This document shows, piece by piece, positions 8,983-16,192 of a stretch of 64,000 bases of DNA. Each line of letters starts with the position of its first letter. The stretch's first letter is position 1. The DNA is from Niastella populi (GTDB lineage Bacteria > Bacteroidota > Bacteroidia > Chitinophagales > Chitinophagaceae). The notes under the pieces were generated by a model that ran no database searches, was not told the DNA's origin, and was given only the letters and a program-made list of their open reading frames with translations. The DNA lies in contig NZ_LWBP01000210.1 of NCBI RefSeq assembly GCF_002078015.1, forward strand, positions 124,001-188,000, read 5' to 3'. Both the position numbers and the translations under genes were made by a program.

Positions 8983-10242
8983 ATGAAACGAACGATCCTT
9001 GTCTTGCTGCCTGTCCTCCTTATTGTCAGTGCATTTCAATTAACAAATTCTTCCGTTCAATACAAACCGGCGCCGATTGTTTCCGCGGCGGTGAAAGACC
9101 GTATAGACGCTACCCTGAAGCGTTTTATCGATTCAGGTAAAATAGTCGGTGTTTCGGCCCTGATCTTTGAAAGGGGAAAAGAAGTTTACTACAATTCCTT
9201 TGGCCTGGCAGACCGTGAAGCCAATAAACCCATGGACCGCAACACCATCGTGCGCATTTTTTCCATGACCAAACCGGTGACGGGGGTGGCGCTTATGACG
9301 CTTTATGAAAAAGGCGCTTTTCAGCTCGATGAACCGCTTTCGAAATACGCACCTGAATTTGCCGACATGAAAGTGTACAAAGGCGTAGATGCCAGCGGTA
9401 ACCTGATACTGGAGCCGGCCAAACGGCCAATAACCATTCGCGATATAACGCGCCATACTGCAGGTTTTGCCGGCATGGAAATTCCCGCGCTGGCCAAACT
9501 GGTGAAAGAAGCCGATTACATGAACCCGGCCAACACGCTCAGTGAAATGGCAAAGAAACTGGCCGGCCTGCCCCTGGCATTTCACCCCGGCGATGAATGG
9601 TCGTATGGTCCCTGTGTGGATGTACAGGCGTACCTGGTTGAACGGCTTTCAGGCAAGCCATTTGATCAATACATAAAGGAAAAGATCTTCGATCCGCTTA
9701 AAATGACAAACACCCGCTATGTGCTTGCTGAGAGTGACCATGCACGTTTTGCGGCTTTGTATGACCGTAGCGATGATAAAACATTGAACCGCGTTCCCGA
9801 TGAACGCGCCAATGGGTTCAATACAAAGAACTGGGCTTTGAAACCCGGCGGCTGGGGCCTCACATCTACCCTCGATGATTATATGAAGTTCACTCAAATG
9901 CTGGTAAACAAAGGAAAGCTGGGAAAAGTACGGGTATTGAAACCCGAAACAGTACAACTGATGTCGACCAATCATTTAAGCGATACCATTTCAAAACGCA
10001 TGTGGCTGCCCAGTAAAGGGCGGGTTGGTTTCGGAATTGATTTTGCCGTGCGTACGCAGCCGCCTGCAACAAAGGACGAGAACAATGGCGTAGTGGGAGA
10101 ATATTTCTGGGATGGCGCCGCCAGCACCATGTTCTGGGTTGATCCGGCCAATGAACTTACAGCAGTATTATTTACGCAACTTGTTCCCTTCGATAGAGTA
10201 AAATTGCATAAAAGCTTCAGGGATGCGGTGTATGGAGAATAG
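8983..10242 (+). CDS. Exported serine hydrolase, beta-lactamase/esterase family
   Basis: A 419-residue class-C beta-lactamase-like protein with an N-terminal hydrophobic export signal (residues 1-22). The nucleophile motif is SMTK (S94, K97) in IFSMTKPVTG, with HTAGFAG downstream. The usual YxN is YGP here (WSYGPCVDVQ), and the KTG-like element is replaced by WDGAAST, as in EstB-type esterases, so hydrolysis of esters or D-amino-acid peptides is likelier than antibiotic resistance. An 8-bp word array starts directly after its stop, and it converges on a second serine hydrolase gene. Confidence 0.88.
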   Translation: MKRTILVLLPVLLIVSAFQLTNSSVQYKPAPIVSAAVKDRIDATLKRFIDSGKIVGVSALIFERGKEVYYNSFGLADREANKPMDRNTIVRIFSMTKPVTGVALMTLYEKGAFQLDEPLSKYAPEFADMKVYKGVDASGNLILEPAKRPITIRDITRHTAGFAGMEIPALAKLVKEADYMNPANTLSEMAKKLAGLPLAFHPGDEWSYGPCVDVQAYLVERLSGKPFDQYIKEKIFDPLKMTNTRYVLAESDHARFAALYDRSDDKTLNRVPDERANGFNTKNWALKPGGWGLTSTLDDYMKFTQMLVNKGKLGKVRVLKPETVQLMSTNHLSDTISKRMWLPSKGRVGFGIDFAVRTQPPATKDENNGVVGEYFWDGAASTMFWVDPANELTAVLFTQLVPFDRVKLHKSFRDAVYGE

Positions 10243-10344
10243 GCTAATTAGCTAATGTGCTAATTCGATAATTAATACAGAAAAGGCCGCCAATGGCGGC
10301 CTTTCAATTAGCATATTAACACATCAGCACATTAGCAATTAGTT
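10243..10344. repeat. Two inverted octamer word arrays flanking a terminator
   Basis: After the plus-strand stop (10240-10242) come the octamers GCTAATTA, GCTAATGT, GCTAATTC and GATAATTA. Reading the minus strand from the other gene's stop (10341-10339) come GCTAATGT, GCTGATGT, GTTAATAT and GCTAATTG. The same word therefore follows the stop codons of both convergent genes, in mirror orientation, with the 10282-10304 hairpin between. Confidence 0.8.
10282..10304. terminator. Bidirectional intrinsic terminator
   Basis: AAAGGCCGCC, AAT, GGCGGCCTTT: a perfect 10-bp GC-rich stem midway between two convergent genes. The A and T ends give short T-tracts on both strands. Confidence 0.85.
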
Positions 10345-11820
10345 TTTTGTTTTTTCCAGCAGCCACTTCGCGTGTTCATTCTTTGCATCTAATGCTACCG
10401 CTTTTTCAAAAGCTTCCATAGCCTCTTTCTTTTTGCCGCTGCGTTTGTAGTATTCGCCAAGGGTTTCAAAAACCATTGAGTTGTCGGGATATTCCTGTGC
10501 GTTCAACTCCAATATTTTAATGGCTGCGCTCATTTTTTTTGCGATCCGCAGATCATTGGCCACATAATTCAACTGGGCCGGATCAAAGATCAGCCCCGGG
10601 CTGCGGCTTACCTTCATCGTTTTGTATTCTTCAATGGCTTTATCGACGTTCTTTTTTTTGGCTGTCTCCAAAACGAGATCGTGCAGCGCCCAGATATACC
10701 GGTACGGTTTTACGGGAACTGTAGGTGCTAAAATATGATAAGCCAGATCGTTTATCGGGTTTAGCGTGTTCGCCAGGATCACAACGCCTGTTTTTTTGGT
10801 GCGGTTCAATAACATGATAGATCGATAACCGGCGGTTGTACCGTCTTTCCATAAGTATTCATCGCCTTCTTTCGATTTTACCAGCGTCCAGCCCAGTGTT
10901 ACTTCTCCATCGTCAGGTCTTTTTGAGATGCGGGGAGTATGCGCCAGTTGCATGGCAGGGTACAGGTCTGTCTTTATGATGCCTAAGTTGGCGCCTGCAA
11001 AGTTGAGCAGATCGTTGATGTTCGACCGCAGTGCGCCGGTACCGGCGATGGCCGGCATATCCCAGTTTTCAACGGCAGTACCGGTTTCATTATGACCCAT
11101 TGCCAGCACTGCTTTTTGGGCGGGCGCCAACGTAATGGTGGTATTGGGCATGTTGAGCGGCGTGCATATTCTTTCTTTCACCAGGGTTTCATAGGGTTTG
11201 CCCGCCACCTGCGAAAGTATATGTCCCAGCAATCCATAACCGACATTGCTGTATTTGAACCAGGTGCCGGGTGCATAATCGAATGTAGCCCTGCTGATGT
11301 AATCGTAGGTTTGTTCAATGGTATAGTCGGCAAATGGGTTGTCGAGGCTCTTAGGATCGTAATTATCGGGCATGCGGGGCCAGCCTACGGAATGGTTGGC
11401 TAAATGCAGTAAGGTGATCGGCTGGTTTTTTATCACAGGCACCTGAACGCTGGCAGGCAGATATTTCGAAACAGGATCATCGAGATTGACCTGTTTCTTC
11501 AATACCATATCGGCCAGTAACAACGATGTAAACACCTTGGTTATGGAGCCTATTTCATACATGGTTTTTTCATCGGGCAGCACCTGGCCCTTTTCTTTCC
11601 AGGTACCCGCCGCAACTATCTGACGTTTTCCCGTGGCATCTATGGTGCCAACGATAATACCCGGACTTCTTTTCTGGTATACTTCTTTTTCAAGAATGGG
11701 TTTTATTTCGTCTGCCGGCAATTGTGCCGAACCAACGAAACAGGTGGTGGTAATCAATAGCCCGGTAAAAATGCTTTTTAAAAATGGCTGGCTGTTGTGT
11801 TGTAAAAATTGCATGTTCAA
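10339..11820 (-). CDS. Exported serine hydrolase with C-terminal TPR region
   Basis: A 493-residue beta-lactamase-fold hydrolase. After a signal peptide ending near VGSAQ, the catalytic domain carries SITK (S92, K95) in YEIGSITKVFTS, the YSN triad element (YSNVGYGLLG) and a DGTTAGYRS segment at the KTG position. About 110 C-terminal residues form TPR-like helices (YPDNSMVFETLGEYYKRSGK). This architecture is common in Bacteroidota and its substrates are mostly unknown. ATG at 11820 and 11814 are both possible. The gene converges on the serine hydrolase at 8983; the two are not close duplicates. Confidence 0.88.
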   Translation of the reverse strand: MNMQFLQHNSQPFLKSIFTGLLITTTCFVGSAQLPADEIKPILEKEVYQKRSPGIIVGTIDATGKRQIVAAGTWKEKGQVLPDEKTMYEIGSITKVFTSLLLADMVLKKQVNLDDPVSKYLPASVQVPVIKNQPITLLHLANHSVGWPRMPDNYDPKSLDNPFADYTIEQTYDYISRATFDYAPGTWFKYSNVGYGLLGHILSQVAGKPYETLVKERICTPLNMPNTTITLAPAQKAVLAMGHNETGTAVENWDMPAIAGTGALRSNINDLLNFAGANLGIIKTDLYPAMQLAHTPRISKRPDDGEVTLGWTLVKSKEGDEYLWKDGTTAGYRSIMLLNRTKKTGVVILANTLNPINDLAYHILAPTVPVKPYRYIWALHDLVLETAKKKNVDKAIEEYKTMKVSRSPGLIFDPAQLNYVANDLRIAKKMSAAIKILELNAQEYPDNSMVFETLGEYYKRSGKKKEAMEAFEKAVALDAKNEHAKWLLEKTKN

Positions 11821-11957
11821 TAAGATTAATAAAGGGTCATGGCAGCGCGAGGCGCCACAATACTAACGGGTTATGCCGATAATTATTTTTGTAGAATTGA
11901 AGTTGGAGTGTGCCACGATGCGGCAGGCCCTAAATTAGGCTATAATGTGTATAAAAG

Positions 11958-12014
11958 AAAAATTCCTGCCGGTTTTTATCGTGTAAGTTCATTTACATGA
12001 TAATCCGGCAGGAA
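11958..12014 (-). terminator. Terminator of the parvulin gene
   Basis: TTCCTGCCGG (11963-11972) pairs with CCGGCAGGAA (12005-12014). An inner stem, ATCGTGTAA with TTACATGAT, stacks on it. Read on the minus strand the hairpin is followed by TTTTTCTTTT, 24 bases after the stop. Confidence 0.8.
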
Positions 12015-12037
12015 CACTATAATGTCTTCAACAGGAT

Positions 12038-12649
12038 CTATCGCCCGTTTGCCCGCAGCACCACGATATCTTTCTGCACTTTGTCGTCGTGTGTTTTTTT
12101 GATAATATAATGCCAGTTGCGCTCAGATACATCTACAAAGAAAACCTCGTCTTTTTTATGGGCGGCAACAGCGTCCTGCACTTCTTTCGGAAACATCAGT
12201 TCGCCAAAGAACCAGTCGGTATCACCCCTGGTCGTATTGCCATCCATAGTGTACTGGTCGCTCAGTTTATCCCACGACTCTCCTGCATTTATTTTTGCAA
12301 CGATCAGCTTTTTCATGCTGTCGATCTCTGAAGGGGATAATGAGCTGCCATCGAGGAAAATGTAGCTGGCGCGGTAAGCAACCGCCTCTTTTGCTTCAAC
12401 CACTTTGTAGGTAACGTAGCCTACGGAAAAGATATCGCCTTGTTTTTGTCTTAACAGCCGCTTGTCAATAAGCGTTGTGTCTTTGCCATACGTGAGCTTA
12501 AGTATGGCGGGTTTGATCTCCGGGTTAGCATCTACAAATTGTTGCGCCTGTTGAACTGTTCCGATCTTCTGGAATCTTTCTACCAATGTTGGTTGTGCCA
12601 TTACAGTTGCTGAAAAAAGCACTGATAAAACCGACAAGCTGAATTTCAT
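12038..12649 (-). CDS. Exported parvulin-type peptidyl-prolyl isomerase
   Basis: A 203-residue protein with a signal peptide (cleavage near VMAQ). The C-terminal 110 residues match the PPIC rotamase pattern: ASYIFLD at the first strand, KLIVAKINAGESWDKLSDQYTMD, GDTDWFFGELMFPKEVQDAV and a terminal WHYIIKKT strand. It should catalyse proline isomerisation or act as a chaperone for envelope proteins. The N-terminal 80 residues are specific to this protein. It is a single-gene unit with its own terminator. Confidence 0.8.
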   Translation of the reverse strand: MKFSLSVLSVLFSATVMAQPTLVERFQKIGTVQQAQQFVDANPEIKPAILKLTYGKDTTLIDKRLLRQKQGDIFSVGYVTYKVVEAKEAVAYRASYIFLDGSSLSPSEIDSMKKLIVAKINAGESWDKLSDQYTMDGNTTRGDTDWFFGELMFPKEVQDAVAAHKKDEVFFVDVSERNWHYIIKKTHDDKVQKDIVVLRANGR

Positions 12650-12846
12650 ATATTTTATTTGTTTTCTTTTACGTAAAAGCCTGGGGCTCCGTTGGGGCCA
12701 GGGGTTTGGAAGTTACTATTTTTTACCTGATCCGGATACCCCGTTTCATGTAATATATTGCGAAATATTTGCAAAAATTTGGCCATTTTACGCTAAAGAG
12801 AGCCGGCGGCACGTCCCATTGGGCATTATTTAATCATATTCTAACG

Positions 12847-13260
12847 TCAAATGAACTTCCGGTCTTTACTGTCGATGGGTACATCGTTTATTGACGCGTA
12901 TCTGCGCTGCATCAGTCCGTCGGCATTGAACTCCCATTGCTCATTTCCATAAGAGCGGAACCAGTTGCCTTGGTGGTCGTGCCACTCGTATTCGAACCTG
13001 ACGCTGATGCGGTTGCCGGTATAACTCCACAGCTCTTTTTTGAGTTTATAATCCAGTTCTTTTTCCCATTTTTTGGTCAGAAAGGCTACTACTTCTTCCC
13101 GGCCATTGATGAATGTATCGCGGTTCCGCCATTCGGTATCGACGGTGTAGGCGAGAGATACGCGGTTCGGGTCTTTGCTGTTCCAGGCGTCTTCGGCGAG
13201 TTGCACTTTTTGTATGGCGGTTTCATACGTAAATGGCGGCAGCGGTGGTCTTTGTTTCAT
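12847..13260 (-). CDS. DUF1348 family protein, NTF2/SnoaL-like fold
   Basis: A 137-residue cytosolic protein with the DUF1348 pattern: [71 protein letters not shown]. Members are small one-domain proteins of unknown activity. Its promoter region has a dyad (13317-13336) almost the same as one in front of the nearby tetR gene, so repression by that TetR protein is a reasonable inference. Confidence 0.85.
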   Translation of the reverse strand: MKQRPPLPPFTYETAIQKVQLAEDAWNSKDPNRVSLAYTVDTEWRNRDTFINGREEVVAFLTKKWEKELDYKLKKELWSYTGNRISVRFEYEWHDHQGNWFRSYGNEQWEFNADGLMQRRYASINDVPIDSKDRKFI

Positions 13261-13745
13261 AAATTTTTTTTAGTGGTGCTTGTGATACAACAAAGATAAG
13301 CGGTTTTTATTAAACGAATAGACCGATCTGTCTATTTTAATAAAAACTGTATTTTTAAAAGGAAATTGGAGAGTAGCAAACATTGTGAAAGTTTTGTAGC
13401 GTGCGTGAGGCATCCGCGTGGCAAAAGCGTTTTGCCCTCCGCCCCGGGGCCTTCCGCGTGAAGCATTTTGCATTTCGCATTTTGCGTTTTGCATTCGCGT
13501 TTTGCATTAAGTGTTAGGCGCTCCACGTTTCGCGTTCCGGGTTAGGCGCTCCGCGTTCCGCGTTCTGCATTTTGACTTCCGCATTTCGCGTTCCGGGTTA
13601 AGCGTTCAGCGTTTCGCGTTCCGCATTTTGTCTTCCGCATTTTGCATTCAGCGTTTTGCGTTCCTCATTTTGCCTTCCGCGTTTCGCGTTAAGCGTTTTG
13701 CGTTAAGCCTTCAGCCTTCAGCCTTCCGCCTTTAGCCTTCCGCCT
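13261..13745. other. Spacer: TetR-type operator plus long heptamer array
   Basis: 485 bases between two minus-strand genes. The first 80 bases contain the operator-like dyad and presumably the promoter of the DUF1348 gene. Most of the rest is a 7-bp-period array. An open frame of 74 codons at 13511-13735 exists only because a 7-bp repeat with few stop words is open by chance; I do not call it a gene. Confidence 0.75.
13317..13336. promoter_or_regulatory. TetR-type operator upstream of the DUF1348 gene
   Basis: AATAGAC and GTCTATT flank CGATCT; 18 of 20 positions are symmetric. The core AGACCGATCTGTCT (13320-13333) matches AGACTAATCTGTCT at 14333-14346 in 12 of 14 bases. The centre is 67 bases before the start codon. 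Confidence 0.65.
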
Positions 13746-13762
13746 TTAGCCTTCAGCCTTCA
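13449..13762. repeat. Heptamer word array, about 45 units
   Basis: Counted by hand, the units GCGTTTT, GCATTTC, GCGTTCC, GCCTTCA and so on follow each other every seven bases. From 13497 to 13762 there are 38 units without an insertion or deletion; one unit at 13491 is six bases long. The consensus is GCRTTYN, changing to GCCTTYM at the right end. The array runs through the stop codon of the tetR gene (13746-13748) and encodes its last residues, LKAEG. Confidence 0.9.
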
Positions 13763-14297
13763 GCATCCGGCTGACTATCTTTTTGCATTCATTCACCGGC
13801 CACTGGCTGCGGAACAATTTGCTTTCCATGATGGCCGATTCAAAGAGAAGGTATATGTGATCTTTGATCGATTTATCGCCGGTGATCAGGCTGCCGAGGT
13901 ATTTGCGAACATCGATCTTATGGTTCTGGATAATGTCGAGTATTTCTTTTTCTTTATCGCTGATTTCACCCAGCATATTCAGAAAGGCGCAACCCTGGTA
14001 GTTCTCTTCCTTATTCATGGCGTGAATAAAATCGAAGGCGGCCAGGATCCTCTTTTGGGGATCATCGGCACGGTCAACCTGTTTTTTTAATTTGGTAAAC
14101 CAGTGATCGTGGCGGCGGTTCAGGTACGCGATGCACAATTTCTCCTTCGACTCATAATGCTGGTACAGGCTGGCCCTTGCCACATCGGCTTCTTTTATAA
14201 CCTGGTTTATACCCGTGGCCTGGTACCCCTGTTGGTGAAATAACCGGGTGGCCGTTTGCATTATGCGCTCTTTTGGATTGGATTCATGTACCTTCAT
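13746..14297 (-). CDS. TetR/AcrR family transcriptional repressor
   Basis: A 183-residue regulator starting at the ATG at 14297 (an upstream ATG at 14315 would add six residues). The N-terminal HTH reads RIMQTATRLFHQQGYQATGINQVIKEADVARASLYQHYESKEKL, typical of the family; the C-terminal ligand domain contains GCAFLNMLGEIS. The dyad at 14333-14346, 36 bases upstream, is the likely autoregulatory site, and a near copy precedes the DUF1348 gene. It is divergent from the Ada-like gene, so it may also affect that cluster. The 3' end is written in the word of the adjoining heptamer array. Confidence 0.88.
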   Translation of the reverse strand: MKVHESNPKERIMQTATRLFHQQGYQATGINQVIKEADVARASLYQHYESKEKLCIAYLNRRHDHWFTKLKKQVDRADDPQKRILAAFDFIHAMNKEENYQGCAFLNMLGEISDKEKEILDIIQNHKIDVRKYLGSLITGDKSIKDHIYLLFESAIMESKLFRSQWPVNECKKIVSRMLKAEG

Positions 14298-14332
14298 ACC
14301 GGCAAAAATAACCATATCTTTTATGTGTATAC

Positions 14333-14346
14333 AGACTAATCTGTCT
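14333..14346. promoter_or_regulatory. TetR-type operator between tetR and the Ada-like gene
   Basis: AGACTAATCTGTCT, with CAGAC/GTCTG arms. It is near-identical to the 13320-13333 site. It lies 36 bases upstream of tetR and about 100 bases upstream of the divergent Ada-like gene. Confidence 0.65.
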
Positions 14347-14446
14347 GGTATTGATTTTGAATTCGTTAAGGATCAGAAAAACAGCGCAAGAACCGGGTTG
14401 TACAACCCGCTGCCAGGGGAGAGATTTGCGGTATAAAATTGAGTTT

Positions 14447-15301
14447 ATGGAAAAGCAGGAGGAAATAAATTACAACCGCATAGCGGAAGCCATCGACTTT
14501 TACCGGCATAATTTCAGGGATCAGCCATCGCTCGATACCGTGGCGGAACATGTGCACGTGAGCCCTTTTCATTTTCAGCGGATGTTTAAGGAATGGGCCG
14601 GCGTTACGCCGAAACAGTTCCTGCAATACCTTACGCTCGAACACGCCAAACAGGTGCTGAAAAAAGGATAGGAGGTGACGTTGGTAGATGCTGCATTTGA
14701 ATCGGGGCTTTCCGGCACCAGCCGTTTGCACGACCTGTTCATAAAAGTGGAAGGCATGACACCGGGGGAATATAAGAACGGGGGCGAACAACTGGCTGTC
14801 AATTACAGTTTTGCTGAAAGTCCGTTCGGTACTATCATCATAGCCTCCACCCACAAGGGTATTTGTTATATGGCATTTGCCGATGGGGAAGAAGAGGCGG
14901 CGTTGCAGGAGTTAAAGAACCAGTTCCCCAATGCAAAATACCGGCAGTTGTCAGACACCATTCAGCAGAACGCATTGTTTATTTTTACGCAGGACTGGAA
15001 CAAACTTCACGAAATAAAACTCCATTTGAAAGGAACGCCCTTCCAGATAAAAGTATGGGAGGCGCTGCTGCGGATCCCAATGGGTGAGCTATCGACTTAC
15101 TCGGGGCTGGCCGGTAAACTCAACCAACCCCTCGCATCGCGGGCCGTAGGTTCGGCGGTAGGCGCTAACCCGGTTGCCTTTTTAATTCCCTGTCACCGCG
15201 TAATAAAATCAACCGGTGAATTTGGCAACTATCATTGGGGCAGCACCCGCAAGAATGCCATGATCGGTTGGGAGGCATCAAAACTTTCTTCAGCACAATA
15301 A
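14447..15301 (+). pseudogene. ada: Ada-like AraC-HTH/O6-alkylguanine methyltransferase gene split by TAG
   Basis: Read through one TAG (14669-14671), this is a single 284-codon Ada-like protein lacking the zinc domain. Residues 1-74 hold the first AraC helix-turn-helix (DTVAEHVHVSPFHFQRMFKEW); after the stop the same frame continues with the second helix-turn-helix (LVDAAFESGLSGTSRLHDLF) and the methyltransferase domain. There is no frameshift. The stop overlaps TAGGAGGTGA, a near-perfect Shine-Dalgarno complement, with TTG at 14681 five bases further on and GTG at 14675 in the same frame. The gene may be dead, a sequencing error, or two coupled cistrons. The downstream part is described separately. 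Confidence 0.75.
14675..15301 (+). CDS. Methylated-DNA-[protein]-cysteine S-methyltransferase, 3' part of split Ada
   Basis: This frame restarts at GTG 14675 (or TTG 14681) just after the internal stop. About 35 residues belong to the broken AraC domain. Then comes the N-terminal ribonuclease-like half of the methyltransferase (YSFAESPFGTIIIASTHKGICYMAFADGEEEAA) and the catalytic half with PCHRV (acceptor Cys173), arginine finger SRAVGSAVGANP, and GEFGNYHWG. It should remove the alkyl group from O6-alkylguanine by irreversible transfer to the cysteine. The catalytic domain is intact, so repair activity could survive without regulation. alkB follows nine bases later. Confidence 0.75.
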   Translation: MTLVDAAFESGLSGTSRLHDLFIKVEGMTPGEYKNGGEQLAVNYSFAESPFGTIIIASTHKGICYMAFADGEEEAALQELKNQFPNAKYRQLSDTIQQNALFIFTQDWNKLHEIKLHLKGTPFQIKVWEALLRIPMGELSTYSGLAGKLNQPLASRAVGSAVGANPVAFLIPCHRVIKSTGEFGNYHWGSTRKNAMIGWEASKLSSAQ

Positions 15302-15310
15302 TTTGTCAGC

Positions 15311-15919
15311 ATGGACCTGTTCAGCAATCATACAGACGAAACGATAAACTATTTGCCCAAAGACGGTACGGTGAATTATTATGGCAAACCATTGACCCGT
15401 ACGAAGGCAGATCACTACCTCGAAAAATTATTGACCACCATCGAGTGGAAAAACGACGAAGCCGTCATTTTCGGCAGGCATATCATCACCAAAAGAAAAG
15501 TGGCCTGGTACGGCGATGAGAATTATAACTACGCTTATTCGAACATCAACAGGCAGGCTTTACAATGGACAAAAGAATTGCTTGAACTGAAAGCGCTGGT
15601 AGAAGAGCGAACGGGCGAGGTGTACAATTCCTGTTTGTTGAACCTGTACCATAATGGCGAAGAGGGCATGGCATGGCACAGCGATGATGAAAAAACGCTG
15701 GCCGAAAATTCGGCCATCGCTTCCTTTAGTTTTGGGGCAGAGCGTAAGTTCTCGTTCAAACATAAACAAACAAAAGAAGTGGTATCGATGGTGCTCGGGC
15801 ATGGCAGCCTGCTGGTGATGAAAGGCGCCACGCAAACGTACTGGCTGCATTGTTTACCGAAATCGAAACGCATAACCACGCCGCGGGTAAACCTTACTTT
15901 CAGGATAATGAAACCATAA
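15311..15919 (+). CDS. alkB: Alpha-ketoglutarate-dependent DNA repair dioxygenase AlkB
   Basis: A 202-residue Fe(II)/2-oxoglutarate dioxygenase that would undo N1-methyladenine and N3-methylcytosine by oxidative demethylation. Seen: YNSCLLNLYHNGEEGMAWHSDDEKTL with the HxD iron ligands, FSFGAERKFSFKHK, the later iron His in WLHCLPKS and the 2-oxoglutarate arginines in PRVNLTFR. The size and pattern fit the short AlkB/ALKBH2-like type of Bacteroidota. It lies nine bases after the methyltransferase and its stop overlaps the next ATG (TAATG), so the three repair cistrons form an operon. Confidence 0.93.
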   Translation: MDLFSNHTDETINYLPKDGTVNYYGKPLTRTKADHYLEKLLTTIEWKNDEAVIFGRHIITKRKVAWYGDENYNYAYSNINRQALQWTKELLELKALVEERTGEVYNSCLLNLYHNGEEGMAWHSDDEKTLAENSAIASFSFGAERKFSFKHKQTKEVVSMVLGHGSLLVMKGATQTYWLHCLPKSKRITTPRVNLTFRIMKP

Positions 15920-16182
15920 TGATCAGGCAGCGCGACCTGGGAAATGATGTTGCTGAAAGAAAGGCTGCGGTTCACCGGCTCATCAGGAATAAAGCGATCA
16001 CATTGGGCGGGAATATGCCGGCAAAGATCTATGGCACGCTTTCCTGCGGTTCCGGCAAAAAAATGAAGGCGGAGAACAGGGTCTTTTTTCATAATGAAGC
16101 AGAAGCCATTGCTGCGGGTTACCGGCCCTGCGGGCATTGCCTGCGGGCGAAATACCTGAAATGGAAAAATGCCTTATTTTAG
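15919..16182 (+). CDS. Free-standing Ada metal-binding domain protein
   Basis: An 87-residue protein homologous to the Ada zinc domain. Seen: a YGTLSCGSGKKM segment in place of the usual IYCRPSC, then NRVFFHNEAEAIAAGYRPCGHCLRAKYLKWK, the typical F-x-A-x-x-GYRPCxxC ending. Only one cysteine is present in the first motif, so zinc binding may use another residue. In E. coli Ada this domain takes methyl groups from phosphotriesters and then activates transcription; here it is a separate peptide made right after AlkB. With the preceding cistrons it looks like a dismembered Ada. Confidence 0.85.
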   Translation: MIRQRDLGNDVAERKAAVHRLIRNKAITLGGNMPAKIYGTLSCGSGKKMKAENRVFFHNEAEAIAAGYRPCGHCLRAKYLKWKNALF

Positions 16183-16192
16183 CAGGCATCAT

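Noticed and set aside
8983..11820. Beta-lactamase resistance genes
   Set aside because: Both proteins have SxxK but replace the KTG element and resemble esterase or peptidase relatives; antibiotic resistance cannot be claimed.
13511..13735. Open frame of 74 codons on the plus strand with a repeated xFAFRVx pattern
   Set aside because: It lies wholly in the heptamer array; a 7-bp period gives a 7-codon protein period automatically and the words lack stop triplets. No start signal or homology is apparent.
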